Part shown: in pieces, positions 13,867 to 20,446 of the stretch
How positions within the stretch are numbered: the first letter of the stretch is position 1
Layout: each line of letters opens with the position of its first letter
Source: Gemmatimonadota bacterium
GTDB taxonomy: Bacteria; Gemmatimonadota; Gemmatimonadetes; Gemmatimonadales; GWC2-71-9
Reading direction: 5' to 3'
Assembly (NCBI GenBank): GCA_003220905.1
Contig: QHTS01000137.1
Span: 1-26,632 of the forward strand
Length of the DNA stretch: 26,632 bases
The notes under the pieces: model-generated
What the model was told of the DNA's origin: nothing
The model's database searches: none
What the model saw: the letters and a program-made list of their open reading frames with translations, nothing else
Translations under genes and position numbers: made by a program

Positions 13867-14289
13867 CTAGTGAGCGCGCTGACCTCGTCGCTTGGTGAGC
13901 TTCTGGGCGAGCGTTTGCAGCGCTTCGACCGTTGCGGCCCCGGCGATGGTGATGGCGAGATCTAACGGTCCGAAGCCGTAACCGGGCCTCCCCGCCTTCC
14001 CCTCCCGGCGGGCGTCCAAGGCTTCGAGCATCTCCCAGCTCGCGGCGACCGTGGCGGTCAGCGCCACCCGCTTCCACGCGTGGTTGCGGAACGGCTTCGC
14101 GACCCAGGGCCCACGCGCCAACAGGTCGAGGGCGACACCCGCGGCGAAATGCTGCACCTTGTCGGGGCAGGTGACGCATCGGTCCGGGTCCAGCCATTGC
14201 GCGGACGCGGGTGGACCCGTCGCCAAGAACGCCACCGCGACGATGCCCACTCCCTTGCTCGTGGCACACCATATGGTGTGCGGTGTCAT
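13867..14289 (-). CDS. Small exported or membrane-anchored protein of unknown function
   Basis: 140 residues. A hydrophobic stretch at about 14-28 ends in Ala-Ser-Ala-Gln, a likely signal peptide cleavage site. The mature part opens with Cys-Val-Thr-Cys and an Asp-Lys-Val-Gln-His-Phe-Ala-Ala-Gly segment (about 43-51), reminiscent of the DUF2279/YfiM-type putative lipoproteins, and a second hydrophobic stretch near 108-122. ATG at 14289 is preferred because GGAG lies 8 bases upstream; a GTG at codon 14 is an alternative. An 18-bp perfect palindrome spans codons 3-9. The gene precedes lipA on the same strand, 83 bases away, but no functional tie is evident. Confidence 0.65.
   Translation of the reverse strand: MTPHTIWCATSKGVGIVAVAFLATGPPASAQWLDPDRCVTCPDKVQHFAAGVALDLLARGPWVAKPFRNHAWKRVALTATVAASWEMLEALDARREGKAGRPGYGFGPLDLAITIAGAATVEALQTLAQKLTKRRGQRAH
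14264..14281. repeat. Perfect 18-bp palindrome at the 5' end of the small exported protein gene
   Basis: GCACACCAT-ATGGTGTGC is perfectly symmetric, with no spacer. It lies within the first codons if the ATG at 14289 is used, or in the leader if the downstream GTG is used. It could be an operator or a start-site hairpin. Confidence 0.6.
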
Positions 14290-14321
14290 GGATCCACTCC
14301 GAGGCTCGTGTGCGGAGTCAT
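14286..14321 (-). other. Possible 11-codon upstream ORF from a duplicated start region
   Basis: ATGACTCCGCACAC at 14308-14321 (minus strand) nearly repeats the real gene start at 14276-14289 (13 of 14 bases). The upstream copy opens an 11-codon frame whose TGA overlaps the downstream ATG (ATGA). No ribosome site precedes it, so translation is doubtful; the direct repeat itself is clear. Confidence 0.35.
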
Positions 14322-14383
14322 ACGTTACGGAGGGTGGTGGGTCCGTCGGTGATGCTTCTCACGACGTAGCGTCGACGCAGCAC

Positions 14384-15388
14384 TCAGCTGGATTCGGGCT
14401 CCCGACCAAGTTTTTTCCTGATGCGCTCGAGCTCCTCCTCGAGCAGCGGGTCCGAGCTGAGGGTACCGTCTGCGATCTCGGCGATCTCCTCGGCCTCCTT
14501 CCAGTGGCGCTCCAGATCTTCGACCTCCGCGCGCTCGTCCACGGCCATTTCGAGCGCGAGGCGCCGTTCCACGCCGAGGCTGCGCAGGGTGAGTTCGCGA
14601 CGGGCCACGTCGTTGATGAGCCGGTCGGGCCCGCCGGCGCTTTCGACCAGCCGGGCGGCGTCCTCGACGCGTTGCCGGCTTCCGCGAGCGAGCGCGAGAT
14701 ACGTGAGCCCCTGGCGCAGCGCGGCCTGCGCGTCGCGGCCCACCAGCATCGCCCCTTCAGTGCGGCAGGTGGGGCAGCTCAAGATCAGAGCGACGTCAGC
14801 CTGCGCCTGCCGCACGACACGCGCGTAGGCCACATGCTTGGCCTGCAGGTGCAGCACGCTCCCGCAGCGCTCGCAAATCGGGGGCTCGACGAGGCTCACC
14901 CGGCGCCGGCCGATGATGCCGGTGTACATCATCCGCGCGAGGTTGGGCATGTTCCACACGAACACGCCCAGCGAGCCGCCCGCCGCCACGTTGACGGCGA
15001 CCGCGAGGCCGACGGCGGCGACCGTGACGGGCACCACGAACTTGAGCTGCTCGCGGCGCCGCGCCCTGAGCCGCTCGCCGTAGCGCCACGTCGCGAACTC
15101 CATGCGCCGCGGCTTCCCGACTCGCACCAGGTCGTAGGTCTGCCACCGGATCAAGGCGACGTGTTCGGTGGCCGCGGCCACGCGGCCCTCGCCCGCGGCG
15201 CGGGCCAGCGCCTCGATCTGTTCCAGGCGATCGTCGAGCGGAGCCAGATTCCAGCGCGAGCACTTCGGGCAAATCACCCAGAGGCGACCCTTCCACTCGT
15301 CAAACGCGAGCCGCCGGCCGACGCCGAGCCCTGAGGGGCCGCCGTCGCCGTCGAGCTTGCCGTTGCAGAAGGCGCAGGTGCGATACAT
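14384..15388 (-). CDS. Membrane protein with two zinc-ribbon-like Cys pairs
   Basis: 334 residues, not a family I recognise. Four Cys-x2-Cys knuckles are visible: Cys5/Cys8, Cys40/Cys43, Cys172/Cys175 and Cys205/Cys208. They probably form two treble-clef or rubredoxin-like zinc sites, one on each side of a hydrophobic segment at about 117-135. If that segment crosses the membrane once, the two zinc sites would be on opposite sides, which is unusual; a hairpin (second weak segment near 137-147) would keep both inside. The C-terminal third is charged and helical, probably coiled coil. It follows thiO on the same strand, with the GGGAGCA inverted repeat in the gap. Confidence 0.75.
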   Translation of the reverse strand: MYRTCAFCNGKLDGDGGPSGLGVGRRLAFDEWKGRLWVICPKCSRWNLAPLDDRLEQIEALARAAGEGRVAAATEHVALIRWQTYDLVRVGKPRRMEFATWRYGERLRARRREQLKFVVPVTVAAVGLAVAVNVAAGGSLGVFVWNMPNLARMMYTGIIGRRRVSLVEPPICERCGSVLHLQAKHVAYARVVRQAQADVALILSCPTCRTEGAMLVGRDAQAALRQGLTYLALARGSRQRVEDAARLVESAGGPDRLINDVARRELTLRSLGVERRLALEMAVDERAEVEDLERHWKEAEEIAEIADGTLSSDPLLEEELERIRKKLGREPESS

Positions 15389-15396
15389 GAACGTCT

Positions 15397-15463
15397 GGGA
15401 GCGGGGAGCAGGGAGCAGGGAGCGGTACCCTTTGACCTGCTCCCCGCTCCCTGCTCCCTCTCG
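15397..15463. repeat. Inverted tandem-heptamer element, unit GGGAGCA (site C)
   Basis: The left arm 15397-15425 contains four GGGAGCA-type units, the right arm 15438-15463 their inverse. Bases 15410-15425 and 15444-15459 form a perfect 16-bp stem around an 18-base loop; a register shift also pairs 15397-15410 with 15438-15451. The right arm abuts the thiO stop codon (15464-15466). Confidence 0.9.
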
Positions 15464-16561
15464 TTAGCGGAATCTATCCACGCGCAACGGCGCGATGTCC
15501 ACGTCCGGCACTCCGGTGGTGAGCAAGTCCGCCGTGATCTCACCCGTCAACGCCGCGAGCAGGATGCCGTTCCGTCCGTGCCCCGTCGCGTACCACAGTC
15601 GCTCCACGTCGGGGTCCCGGCCGAGGATGGGCCGTCCGTCGGGAGTTGCGGGACGGAGTCCGGCCCACATGCGCTGCACCGGCTGCGTCATGAGGGCCGG
15701 CAGCAGCCGTACGGCGCCGCGGAAGATCTGGGCGAGCCCCTCGTTCGTGACCCGTGCGTCGTACCCGGCCCGCTCCATCGTGCTGCCGAGGACGGCGTCA
15801 GCGCCGCGGGCCAGGACGTAGCCGCGGTCGTGGTAGAGAATCGCGGGCGGGCAGCCATCGGGCCAGGCGGTGGCGGCCATCTGGCCGCGCAGCGGCTCGA
15901 CCGGCAGGGGGTGCGGCAGCCCGCGGACTTGCGGGGACCACACGCCTGCGGCGAGCACGGCGTGCTCGACCGGGGTGGTACCCCGGGCAGTCACGACCCC
16001 GGTCACGCGGTCCTGCGTGATCGCGAGCGCTTCGACCTTCTCGGCGTGGAGGGTGGCGCCCAACCGGCGCGCGTCCGCGAGGCAGGCGCGCGTCAGCGCC
16101 TGCGGGTCCAGCGCGCCGTCTTCGGGGGCGAGGAGCGCGCCCTGGCCCTCGGGTGCGGCGCCCGGCCAGCGCTCGCGCACCTCGTCGCCGTCCAGCCAGT
16201 CGCAGCGGAGGCCGGCTTGCCGCTGCCGGGCCACTTCCTCCTTGAGGCGGTCGGCCGCCGACTCGTCGAACGCCACGGCGGCGATCCCCGAGCGCCAGAA
16301 CCCGATGTCGATGCCGGTAGTTTCCCGAAGGGCGGGGGCGAGCGGCTCGTACAGATCGCGGGCGCGCACCGAGAGGGCGACCAGCACGTCGTCACCGGGC
16401 TCGATTTGGGCCGCCAGCATGCCGGCGGACGCTGGCGACGCGGCGGCGGAGTCGGGGCCCGGCTCGAAGATGGCGACTTCCAGCCCGCGCAGGGCCGCCG
16501 CGCGGGCGCACGCCGCCCCCACCGCACCGCCGCCCACGATCGCGACATCGACGGCCTTCAC
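15464..16561 (-). CDS. thiO: FAD-dependent glycine oxidase / amino acid oxidase
   Basis: DAO-superfamily flavoenzyme; ThiO oxidises glycine to the imine used for the thiazole of thiamine. 365 residues, typical. The N-terminal FAD motif is Gly-Gly-Gly-Ala-Val-Gly at 10-15, with the ribose-binding Glu after Ile-Phe near 33. The C-terminal Gly-Leu-Arg-Pro-Ala-Thr-Pro-Asp-Gly-Arg-Pro-Ile-Leu-Gly and the Ala-Thr-Gly-His-Gly-Arg-Asn-Gly-Ile stretch are family hallmarks. GTG at 16561 has an AGGAGG ribosome site about 10 bases upstream. No thiS, thiG or TPP riboswitch is in the window, so the thiamine role is inferred from the family; another small D- or L-amino acid oxidase is possible. Confidence 0.85.
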   Translation of the reverse strand: MKAVDVAIVGGGAVGAACARAAALRGLEVAIFEPGPDSAAASPASAGMLAAQIEPGDDVLVALSVRARDLYEPLAPALRETTGIDIGFWRSGIAAVAFDESAADRLKEEVARQRQAGLRCDWLDGDEVRERWPGAAPEGQGALLAPEDGALDPQALTRACLADARRLGATLHAEKVEALAITQDRVTGVVTARGTTPVEHAVLAAGVWSPQVRGLPHPLPVEPLRGQMAATAWPDGCPPAILYHDRGYVLARGADAVLGSTMERAGYDARVTNEGLAQIFRGAVRLLPALMTQPVQRMWAGLRPATPDGRPILGRDPDVERLWYATGHGRNGILLAALTGEITADLLTTGVPDVDIAPLRVDRFR

Positions 16562-16604
16562 CGCCTAGCGCCCTCCTGAAACCTGCTGCTACATTGCGAC
16601 GTAC

Positions 16605-16621
16605 GGCCCGAGTGTCGGGCC
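16605..16621 (+). promoter_or_regulatory. Leader hairpin before the 72-residue membrane protein
   Basis: GGCCCGA-GTG-TCGGGCC gives a 7-bp GC-rich stem with a 3-base loop, ending 4 bases before the GGAGG ribosome site. It may protect the leader or tune ribosome access; it is not followed by a T-run. Confidence 0.5.
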
Positions 16622-16639
16622 ACACGGAGGAATCCGCCC

Positions 16640-16858
16640 ATGTTCCGCAGCATTCTCGGCTTCGCTATTCTCGCTGCCCTGGCGTTCGTCGCGCTCAACA
16701 TCTTCTTCGGCATCCTCGGTGGCCTGGTGGGACTAGCCCTGTGGATCTTGAAGCTCGCCGCCATAGGGTTCATCCTCTATTTCGTGCTGCGGCTCATCAG
16801 CCCCAGCACGGCGGACAAGATCCGCGAGATGATCAAGGGCCGCCCGGCGGACGCCTAG
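16640..16858 (+). CDS. Small two-helix membrane protein
   Basis: 72 residues: two hydrophobic segments at about 5-35 and 37-54 that may pack as a hairpin in the inner membrane, then a basic tail with Lys-Ile-Arg-Glu-Met-Ile-Lys-Gly-Arg. Start is secure: ATG at 16640 has GGAGG at 16626-16630. It is the only plus-strand gene in this region, divergent from thiO and convergent with the next minus-strand gene. I do not recognise a named family; small Gly/Leu-rich proteins like this are common and mostly uncharacterised. Confidence 0.75.
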   Translation: MFRSILGFAILAALAFVALNIFFGILGGLVGLALWILKLAAIGFILYFVLRLISPSTADKIREMIKGRPADA

Positions 16859-16887
16859 CAGCACCCAAGCACAGCGGGGTTTCCCGG

Positions 16888-16913
16888 GTCACTGTCGCGG
16901 CCGCGACGGTGAC
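16888..16913. terminator. Near-perfect 26-bp palindrome between convergent genes
   Basis: The left half is GTCACTGTCGCGG, the right half CCGCGACGGTGAC; one position is a G/T-type mismatch. It overlaps the stop codon of the minus-strand gene (16889-16891) and lies 30 bases after the stop of the plus-strand gene. Suitable as a bidirectional end signal, but no T-tract follows. Confidence 0.45.
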
Positions 16914-17833
16914 TCGCCTGCCGTATCCGATTCGAGCTCGCGCAGCACCGCCCAGGCGAGGAGCGGGATCAGAATCTCGTGGTGTCCGGTGAGCTGGATC
17001 CCGCGACCGCCGGCGAGCGTCGGGCGCTCGACGACGTTCACCCGCGGCCGGTAGTGGCGCTGCATGTCGCAGTCGCAGGCGGTGAACCCGGTCGGCTTGC
17101 CGCCCCCCAGGTTGCGCGCGACGGTGAGGGCCTTGAGGAACACCTCGGGCATCACCACCGCGCTGCCGACATTGAGGACGACGCCGCCGTCATGGAGCGC
17201 GGGGAGCGACGCGGCGAGGCGCTTGAAGTCGCGGTGGCTCGTGGCGCCGAGCGCGGCGCCGTCCGCCGCGGGGTGCTGATGGATGATGTCGGCGCCGAGC
17301 GTGGCGTGCACGGTGACGGGGATGGGCCGCTCGGCGGCGGCGAGCAGGACGGAGACGTCGCGGGCCGCGAGCTGGGGGCGACGCGCGAGGTGGTCGGCGA
17401 GCGCCTCGCCCATGCCTTTGCCGGCGCGCGCCCCGTCGGCGATGGCGGCGTTCATCTCGCGGCCGGTTTCCTCCGCCATGCCGAACGTGCCGTCCGCCAG
17501 CCCCGCGGCGACGTCCTCGCTCGTTCCCCCATAGGCGTGGGTGATGACGCCGCGGTGGATGAGCTCGCGGAGCAGCGGTCCCAGGCCGACCTTGATGACG
17601 TGCCCCCCGAGCATAGCGACGACGCCGCGGCGGCCCGCGGCCTTCACCAGCTGCCGGGCGACGCTGCGGAGATCCTTCGCGGCGAGGATGTCGGGGAGCG
17701 AATCCCAGAAGGCGGTGAAGCTCGCATCGCCGCCGGGCGGATGCGCGAGGAGGGAGGGGTCGACTTTGTTGGGGCGCTGCGCGATGGGGACCGTCTTCAG
17801 CCGGGAAAAGTCCGCCTCGCGGTAGTGGGTCAT
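16889..17833 (-). CDS. Conserved protein of unknown function, possibly a Rossmann-type enzyme
   Basis: 314 residues. Repeated Gly-rich turns and short strands (Met-Leu-Gly-Gly-His-Val-Ile-Lys-Val-Gly-Leu-Gly-Pro-Leu near 80-93; Ile-Pro-Val-Thr-Val-His-Ala-Thr-Leu-Gly-Ala-Asp-Ile-Ile-His-Gln-His-Pro near 177-194; Gly-Gly-His-like residues near the C-terminus) suggest a nucleotide- or metal-binding alpha/beta enzyme, distantly like deoxyhypusine synthase folds. I recall homologues carrying an extra Asn-Gly-Ala-Gly-x-Ile-His-Asp segment after the helix near residue 100; it is absent here, where the text runs directly into Tyr-Gly-Gly-Thr-Ser-Glu-Asp. The ATG overlaps the upstream stop (ATGA), so it is coupled to the GT2-DUF3108 gene. 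No firm function. Confidence 0.7.
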   Translation of the reverse strand: MTHYREADFSRLKTVPIAQRPNKVDPSLLAHPPGGDASFTAFWDSLPDILAAKDLRSVARQLVKAAGRRGVVAMLGGHVIKVGLGPLLRELIHRGVITHAYGGTSEDVAAGLADGTFGMAEETGREMNAAIADGARAGKGMGEALADHLARRPQLAARDVSVLLAAAERPIPVTVHATLGADIIHQHPAADGAALGATSHRDFKRLAASLPALHDGGVVLNVGSAVVMPEVFLKALTVARNLGGGKPTGFTACDCDMQRHYRPRVNVVERPTLAGGRGIQLTGHHEILIPLLAWAVLRELESDTAGESPSRPRQ

Positions 17834-19374
17834 GGGTGCTCCGGAGGGGAGGCGGCGTTCTCCTTGATTGAATCGATCTGCTTGAGCTTGAGCGTCACCT
17901 GGCCGAACGAGAACTTCGATTGCAGCGCGAGCATGATGCGCAGGCTGTCGTCCGAGAGCCACATCCGCGCGTCGGCTTTCTCGGCGAAGATACCGCCCCC
18001 GTTCGGGATGCGTGGGCGCACGACGATCGCGTCCCACTTCTTCCCGGCCACGCCCACGCGCTCGCGCTTCAGCACCTCGACGATCACCGGATTGCGCTCG
18101 GGGCGGAAGTAGCGGCGGTACTCGTAGCGCTTCCCGACTTCGAGGGGCACGGTGCGGATCCAGTAGAGGAAGGCGGCGTCGTCCAGCGGGTCCGCCACCG
18201 TCGCGACCGTCGTGTCGCGCCCGGCTTCACGGTAGAACCCCGAGTCCGGGTAGATCTCGAATTTCCGCTCCCACGCCTTGCCTCTTTCCTCCGTCTGATT
18301 CAAGAAGCGGCGCGAGCGGAAGTCGTGACGGCCCACCCACGACTCGAGGTTCTGGTGGATGTGGTACCACAGCGCGCCGCCGTCGATCAGGAACACGAAA
18401 TGGACCGCTTCCACCCCGCGGATCGTGTCGATCCCGGCGACTTGCATCGTGGCCGTGCCGACGCTGAAGGGGCCGTATCGCGCCCCGTAAACCAGCCGCT
18501 CGCCGACCAGGAAGGGCACCGCCACGGGGGGCGTGACGATCGCCATGGCCGCCATGGATGGGACGCCGGCCGAATCGGCCCGGGTCGAATCCGTCCGGGA
18601 GGCGGTGTCCGACTGCGCGTGCAACCCGACCGCGATGAGGAGCAGCGCCACCACGGTGCGGGCCGCGCGGATGACCGAGCGGGCCCGCCACGCCTCCAGC
18701 AGCTGGCGCCACGGCCTCACGCGCGACGGGCGCTGCACCAGGTCGTAGCGCGCCGCCGCGGGGACGGCGTCGAGCCTGCGGGCGTGCGGCGCCAGGCGCG
18801 CGACCAGCTCCGCGCTCGCGCACCAGCCTTCGGTCTGGAGGAACTGCGTCGTGTCGCGGCGCAGCGCCTGCCGCAGCACGATCAGCCGCAAGGCGAGGAA
18901 CCCTGACACCGTGTCGCGCAGCCCGGCGACACGCAGCAGCCGGGGGGTCCAGCGGCGGGCGAGCCCCAGGGCCCGCGAGACTCGCCCCCGCTGCTCCACC
19001 AGCTCGGCGACCACGAGGTCCGCTCCCGATTCCAGATGCTTCACCATGTCTTCCATGCTCTCGGGGGAGTGGACGAAGTCGGCGTGGAGCGTGATGGCGC
19101 AGTCTCGCTTCGGCCGGTCGGTCCGTTGCAGCGCGAGACGCAGCAGCTCCTCGAGACTGCGCGCGTACCCCCGGCGCTCGCGGTGCGCCACGATCGTCAT
19201 CGGCAGCACCTTAGCGTACGACGCCAACACCTCGCGCGTGTGATCCGTCGATGCGTCGTCCAGGACCAGCAGCTGGTATTCCCGCGGGAACGCCGTGAAC
19301 ACCTGGCGCACCTTCCACAGCACGAGGCCGGCCGTGCGGGCCTCATTGTGCACCGGAACGCAGACGTAGATCAT
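17830..19374 (-). CDS. Fusion of a family-2 glycosyltransferase with a DUF3108 domain
   Basis: 514 residues in one uninterrupted frame. Residues 1-230 are a GT-A fold glycosyltransferase of the GT2 group: Val-Pro-Val-His-Asn-Glu at 6-11, Leu-Val-Leu-Asp-Asp-Ala-Ser-Thr-Asp at 36-44 and a metal-binding His-Ala-Asp around 97-99. Residues about 238-254 form one hydrophobic helix that looks like a signal peptide (ending His-Ala-Gln). Residues about 285-505 match the DUF3108 pattern of periplasmic proteins (Gly-Glu-Arg-Leu-Val-Tyr near 291-296, later beta-rich with a Lys-Leu-Lys-Gln ending). No start codon with a ribosome site is evident at the junction. Topology would put the transferase inside and DUF3108 outside. 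It follows the GT4 gene by 11 bases. Confidence 0.8.
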   Translation of the reverse strand: MIYVCVPVHNEARTAGLVLWKVRQVFTAFPREYQLLVLDDASTDHTREVLASYAKVLPMTIVAHRERRGYARSLEELLRLALQRTDRPKRDCAITLHADFVHSPESMEDMVKHLESGADLVVAELVEQRGRVSRALGLARRWTPRLLRVAGLRDTVSGFLALRLIVLRQALRRDTTQFLQTEGWCASAELVARLAPHARRLDAVPAAARYDLVQRPSRVRPWRQLLEAWRARSVIRAARTVVALLLIAVGLHAQSDTASRTDSTRADSAGVPSMAAMAIVTPPVAVPFLVGERLVYGARYGPFSVGTATMQVAGIDTIRGVEAVHFVFLIDGGALWYHIHQNLESWVGRHDFRSRRFLNQTEERGKAWERKFEIYPDSGFYREAGRDTTVATVADPLDDAAFLYWIRTVPLEVGKRYEYRRYFRPERNPVIVEVLKRERVGVAGKKWDAIVVRPRIPNGGGIFAEKADARMWLSDDSLRIMLALQSKFSFGQVTLKLKQIDSIKENAASPPEHP

Positions 19375-19385
19375 GGCCCTGCAAT

Positions 19386-20438
19386 CTAGACGAGCGACCG
19401 ATACACGGCCAAGACGCCGGCGGCCATGGCGGAGGCCGTGCACTGCGCAGGCAGGGGAACGGGGGAGGGGTGATCCAGCGCATCAATCACTCTCCGTGCG
19501 AGGGCGTCGGCGTCCCCCACAGGCACGAGCCACCGGGGGGGGAGGATCTCGGCCAGCCCGCCACCGGCCGTGGCGACCACCGGTTTGCCCAGCGCCAGCG
19601 CGTGGAGCACCACCGTGCCCAGGCCCTCGGCCCGCGAGGACATCACGACGACATCGCTCTCGCGCAGCAACGCGTCCGCTCGCGGGACATGGCCGAGCAG
19701 GTGCACGCGGTCGGAGAGGTCGAGCTTCCCCACCTCCACAGCGAGGGCGCGGCGCTCCGGGCCGTCACCCGCGATCACCCAATGGAGATCGGGCCGGGCC
19801 CCCCGCGCGGCGTGCGCGGCGTGAATCAGGGTCCGTTGATCCTTCGCGCGCTCGAGCGCGGCGACGTTGGTGACCACAGGAGTGCCGGGCGGGAGGCCGA
19901 GCGTCGCGCGAATGCCGAACGACGGTCCTGCGGCGTGTCGCACCTCATCCGCATCGATGCCGTCGTGCACGACCACGATGTCGCCCGGAGGGAACCCGGC
20001 CGCGACCAGCGTCGACCGGACAGCCGCCGAGACTGCCACCACGACATCCGCCTGGTGCAGCGTGCTCCGGGAGCGCACGGGGAACACGACCCGGCGCGTC
20101 GCCACGATGCGCGGCGCGGACCCTGCGAGGTGGAGGAAGCGGCGGGCCCAGACCGCGAGCGTGACGGCGTGGCCGTTGTGTGCGTGGATGAGATCCGGGG
20201 GCCAGGCCAGGGCTTCGACGACGAGACGCCACCAGGCCCGTGGGTCGAGCCCGAGGGCCCAGGGGATCTCGCGGACCGCCACACCCTCGGCCGTGGCCCG
20301 GTGCGCCAGCTCGCTGCCTCGCCGCGTGACGAGCCGTTGCTCGATGCCAGACTCCCCGGCCAGCTCGCGGGCCAGGAGACGGACCTGGTTCTGACCGCCC
20401 CGGAATTCCCGGCCGGAGTCGACGTGGAGGACGCGCAC
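19386..20438 (-). CDS. Family-4 glycosyltransferase
   Basis: 350-residue GT-B retaining transferase. The N-terminal domain opens Val-Leu-His-Val-Asp-Ser-Gly-Arg-Glu with a Gly-Gly-Gln-Asn-Gln turn near 14-18 and an Ile-His-Ala-His-Asn-Gly motif near 84-89. The C-terminal donor domain has Ala-Gly-Asp-Gly-Pro-Glu near 223-228, Leu-Leu-Gly-His-Val-Pro and the Glu-Gly-Leu-Gly-Thr-Val-Val-Leu-His-Ala motif (donor-contacting Glu region) followed by Gly-Lys-Pro-Val-Val-Ala. Start is GTG at 20438, 8 bases after the kinase stop. Probably adds sugars to a lipid-linked glycan or lipopolysaccharide at the inner membrane; the sugar cannot be told. Confidence 0.9.
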   Translation of the reverse strand: MRVLHVDSGREFRGGQNQVRLLARELAGESGIEQRLVTRRGSELAHRATAEGVAVREIPWALGLDPRAWWRLVVEALAWPPDLIHAHNGHAVTLAVWARRFLHLAGSAPRIVATRRVVFPVRSRSTLHQADVVVAVSAAVRSTLVAAGFPPGDIVVVHDGIDADEVRHAAGPSFGIRATLGLPPGTPVVTNVAALERAKDQRTLIHAAHAARGARPDLHWVIAGDGPERRALAVEVGKLDLSDRVHLLGHVPRADALLRESDVVVMSSRAEGLGTVVLHALALGKPVVATAGGGLAEILPPRWLVPVGDADALARRVIDALDHPSPVPLPAQCTASAMAAGVLAVYRSLV

Positions 20439-20446
20439 GCCCGCCC

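Noticed and set aside
16562..16604. TPP riboswitch upstream of thiO
   Set aside because: The gap to the divergent gene is under 80 bases and holds none of the conserved TPP elements.
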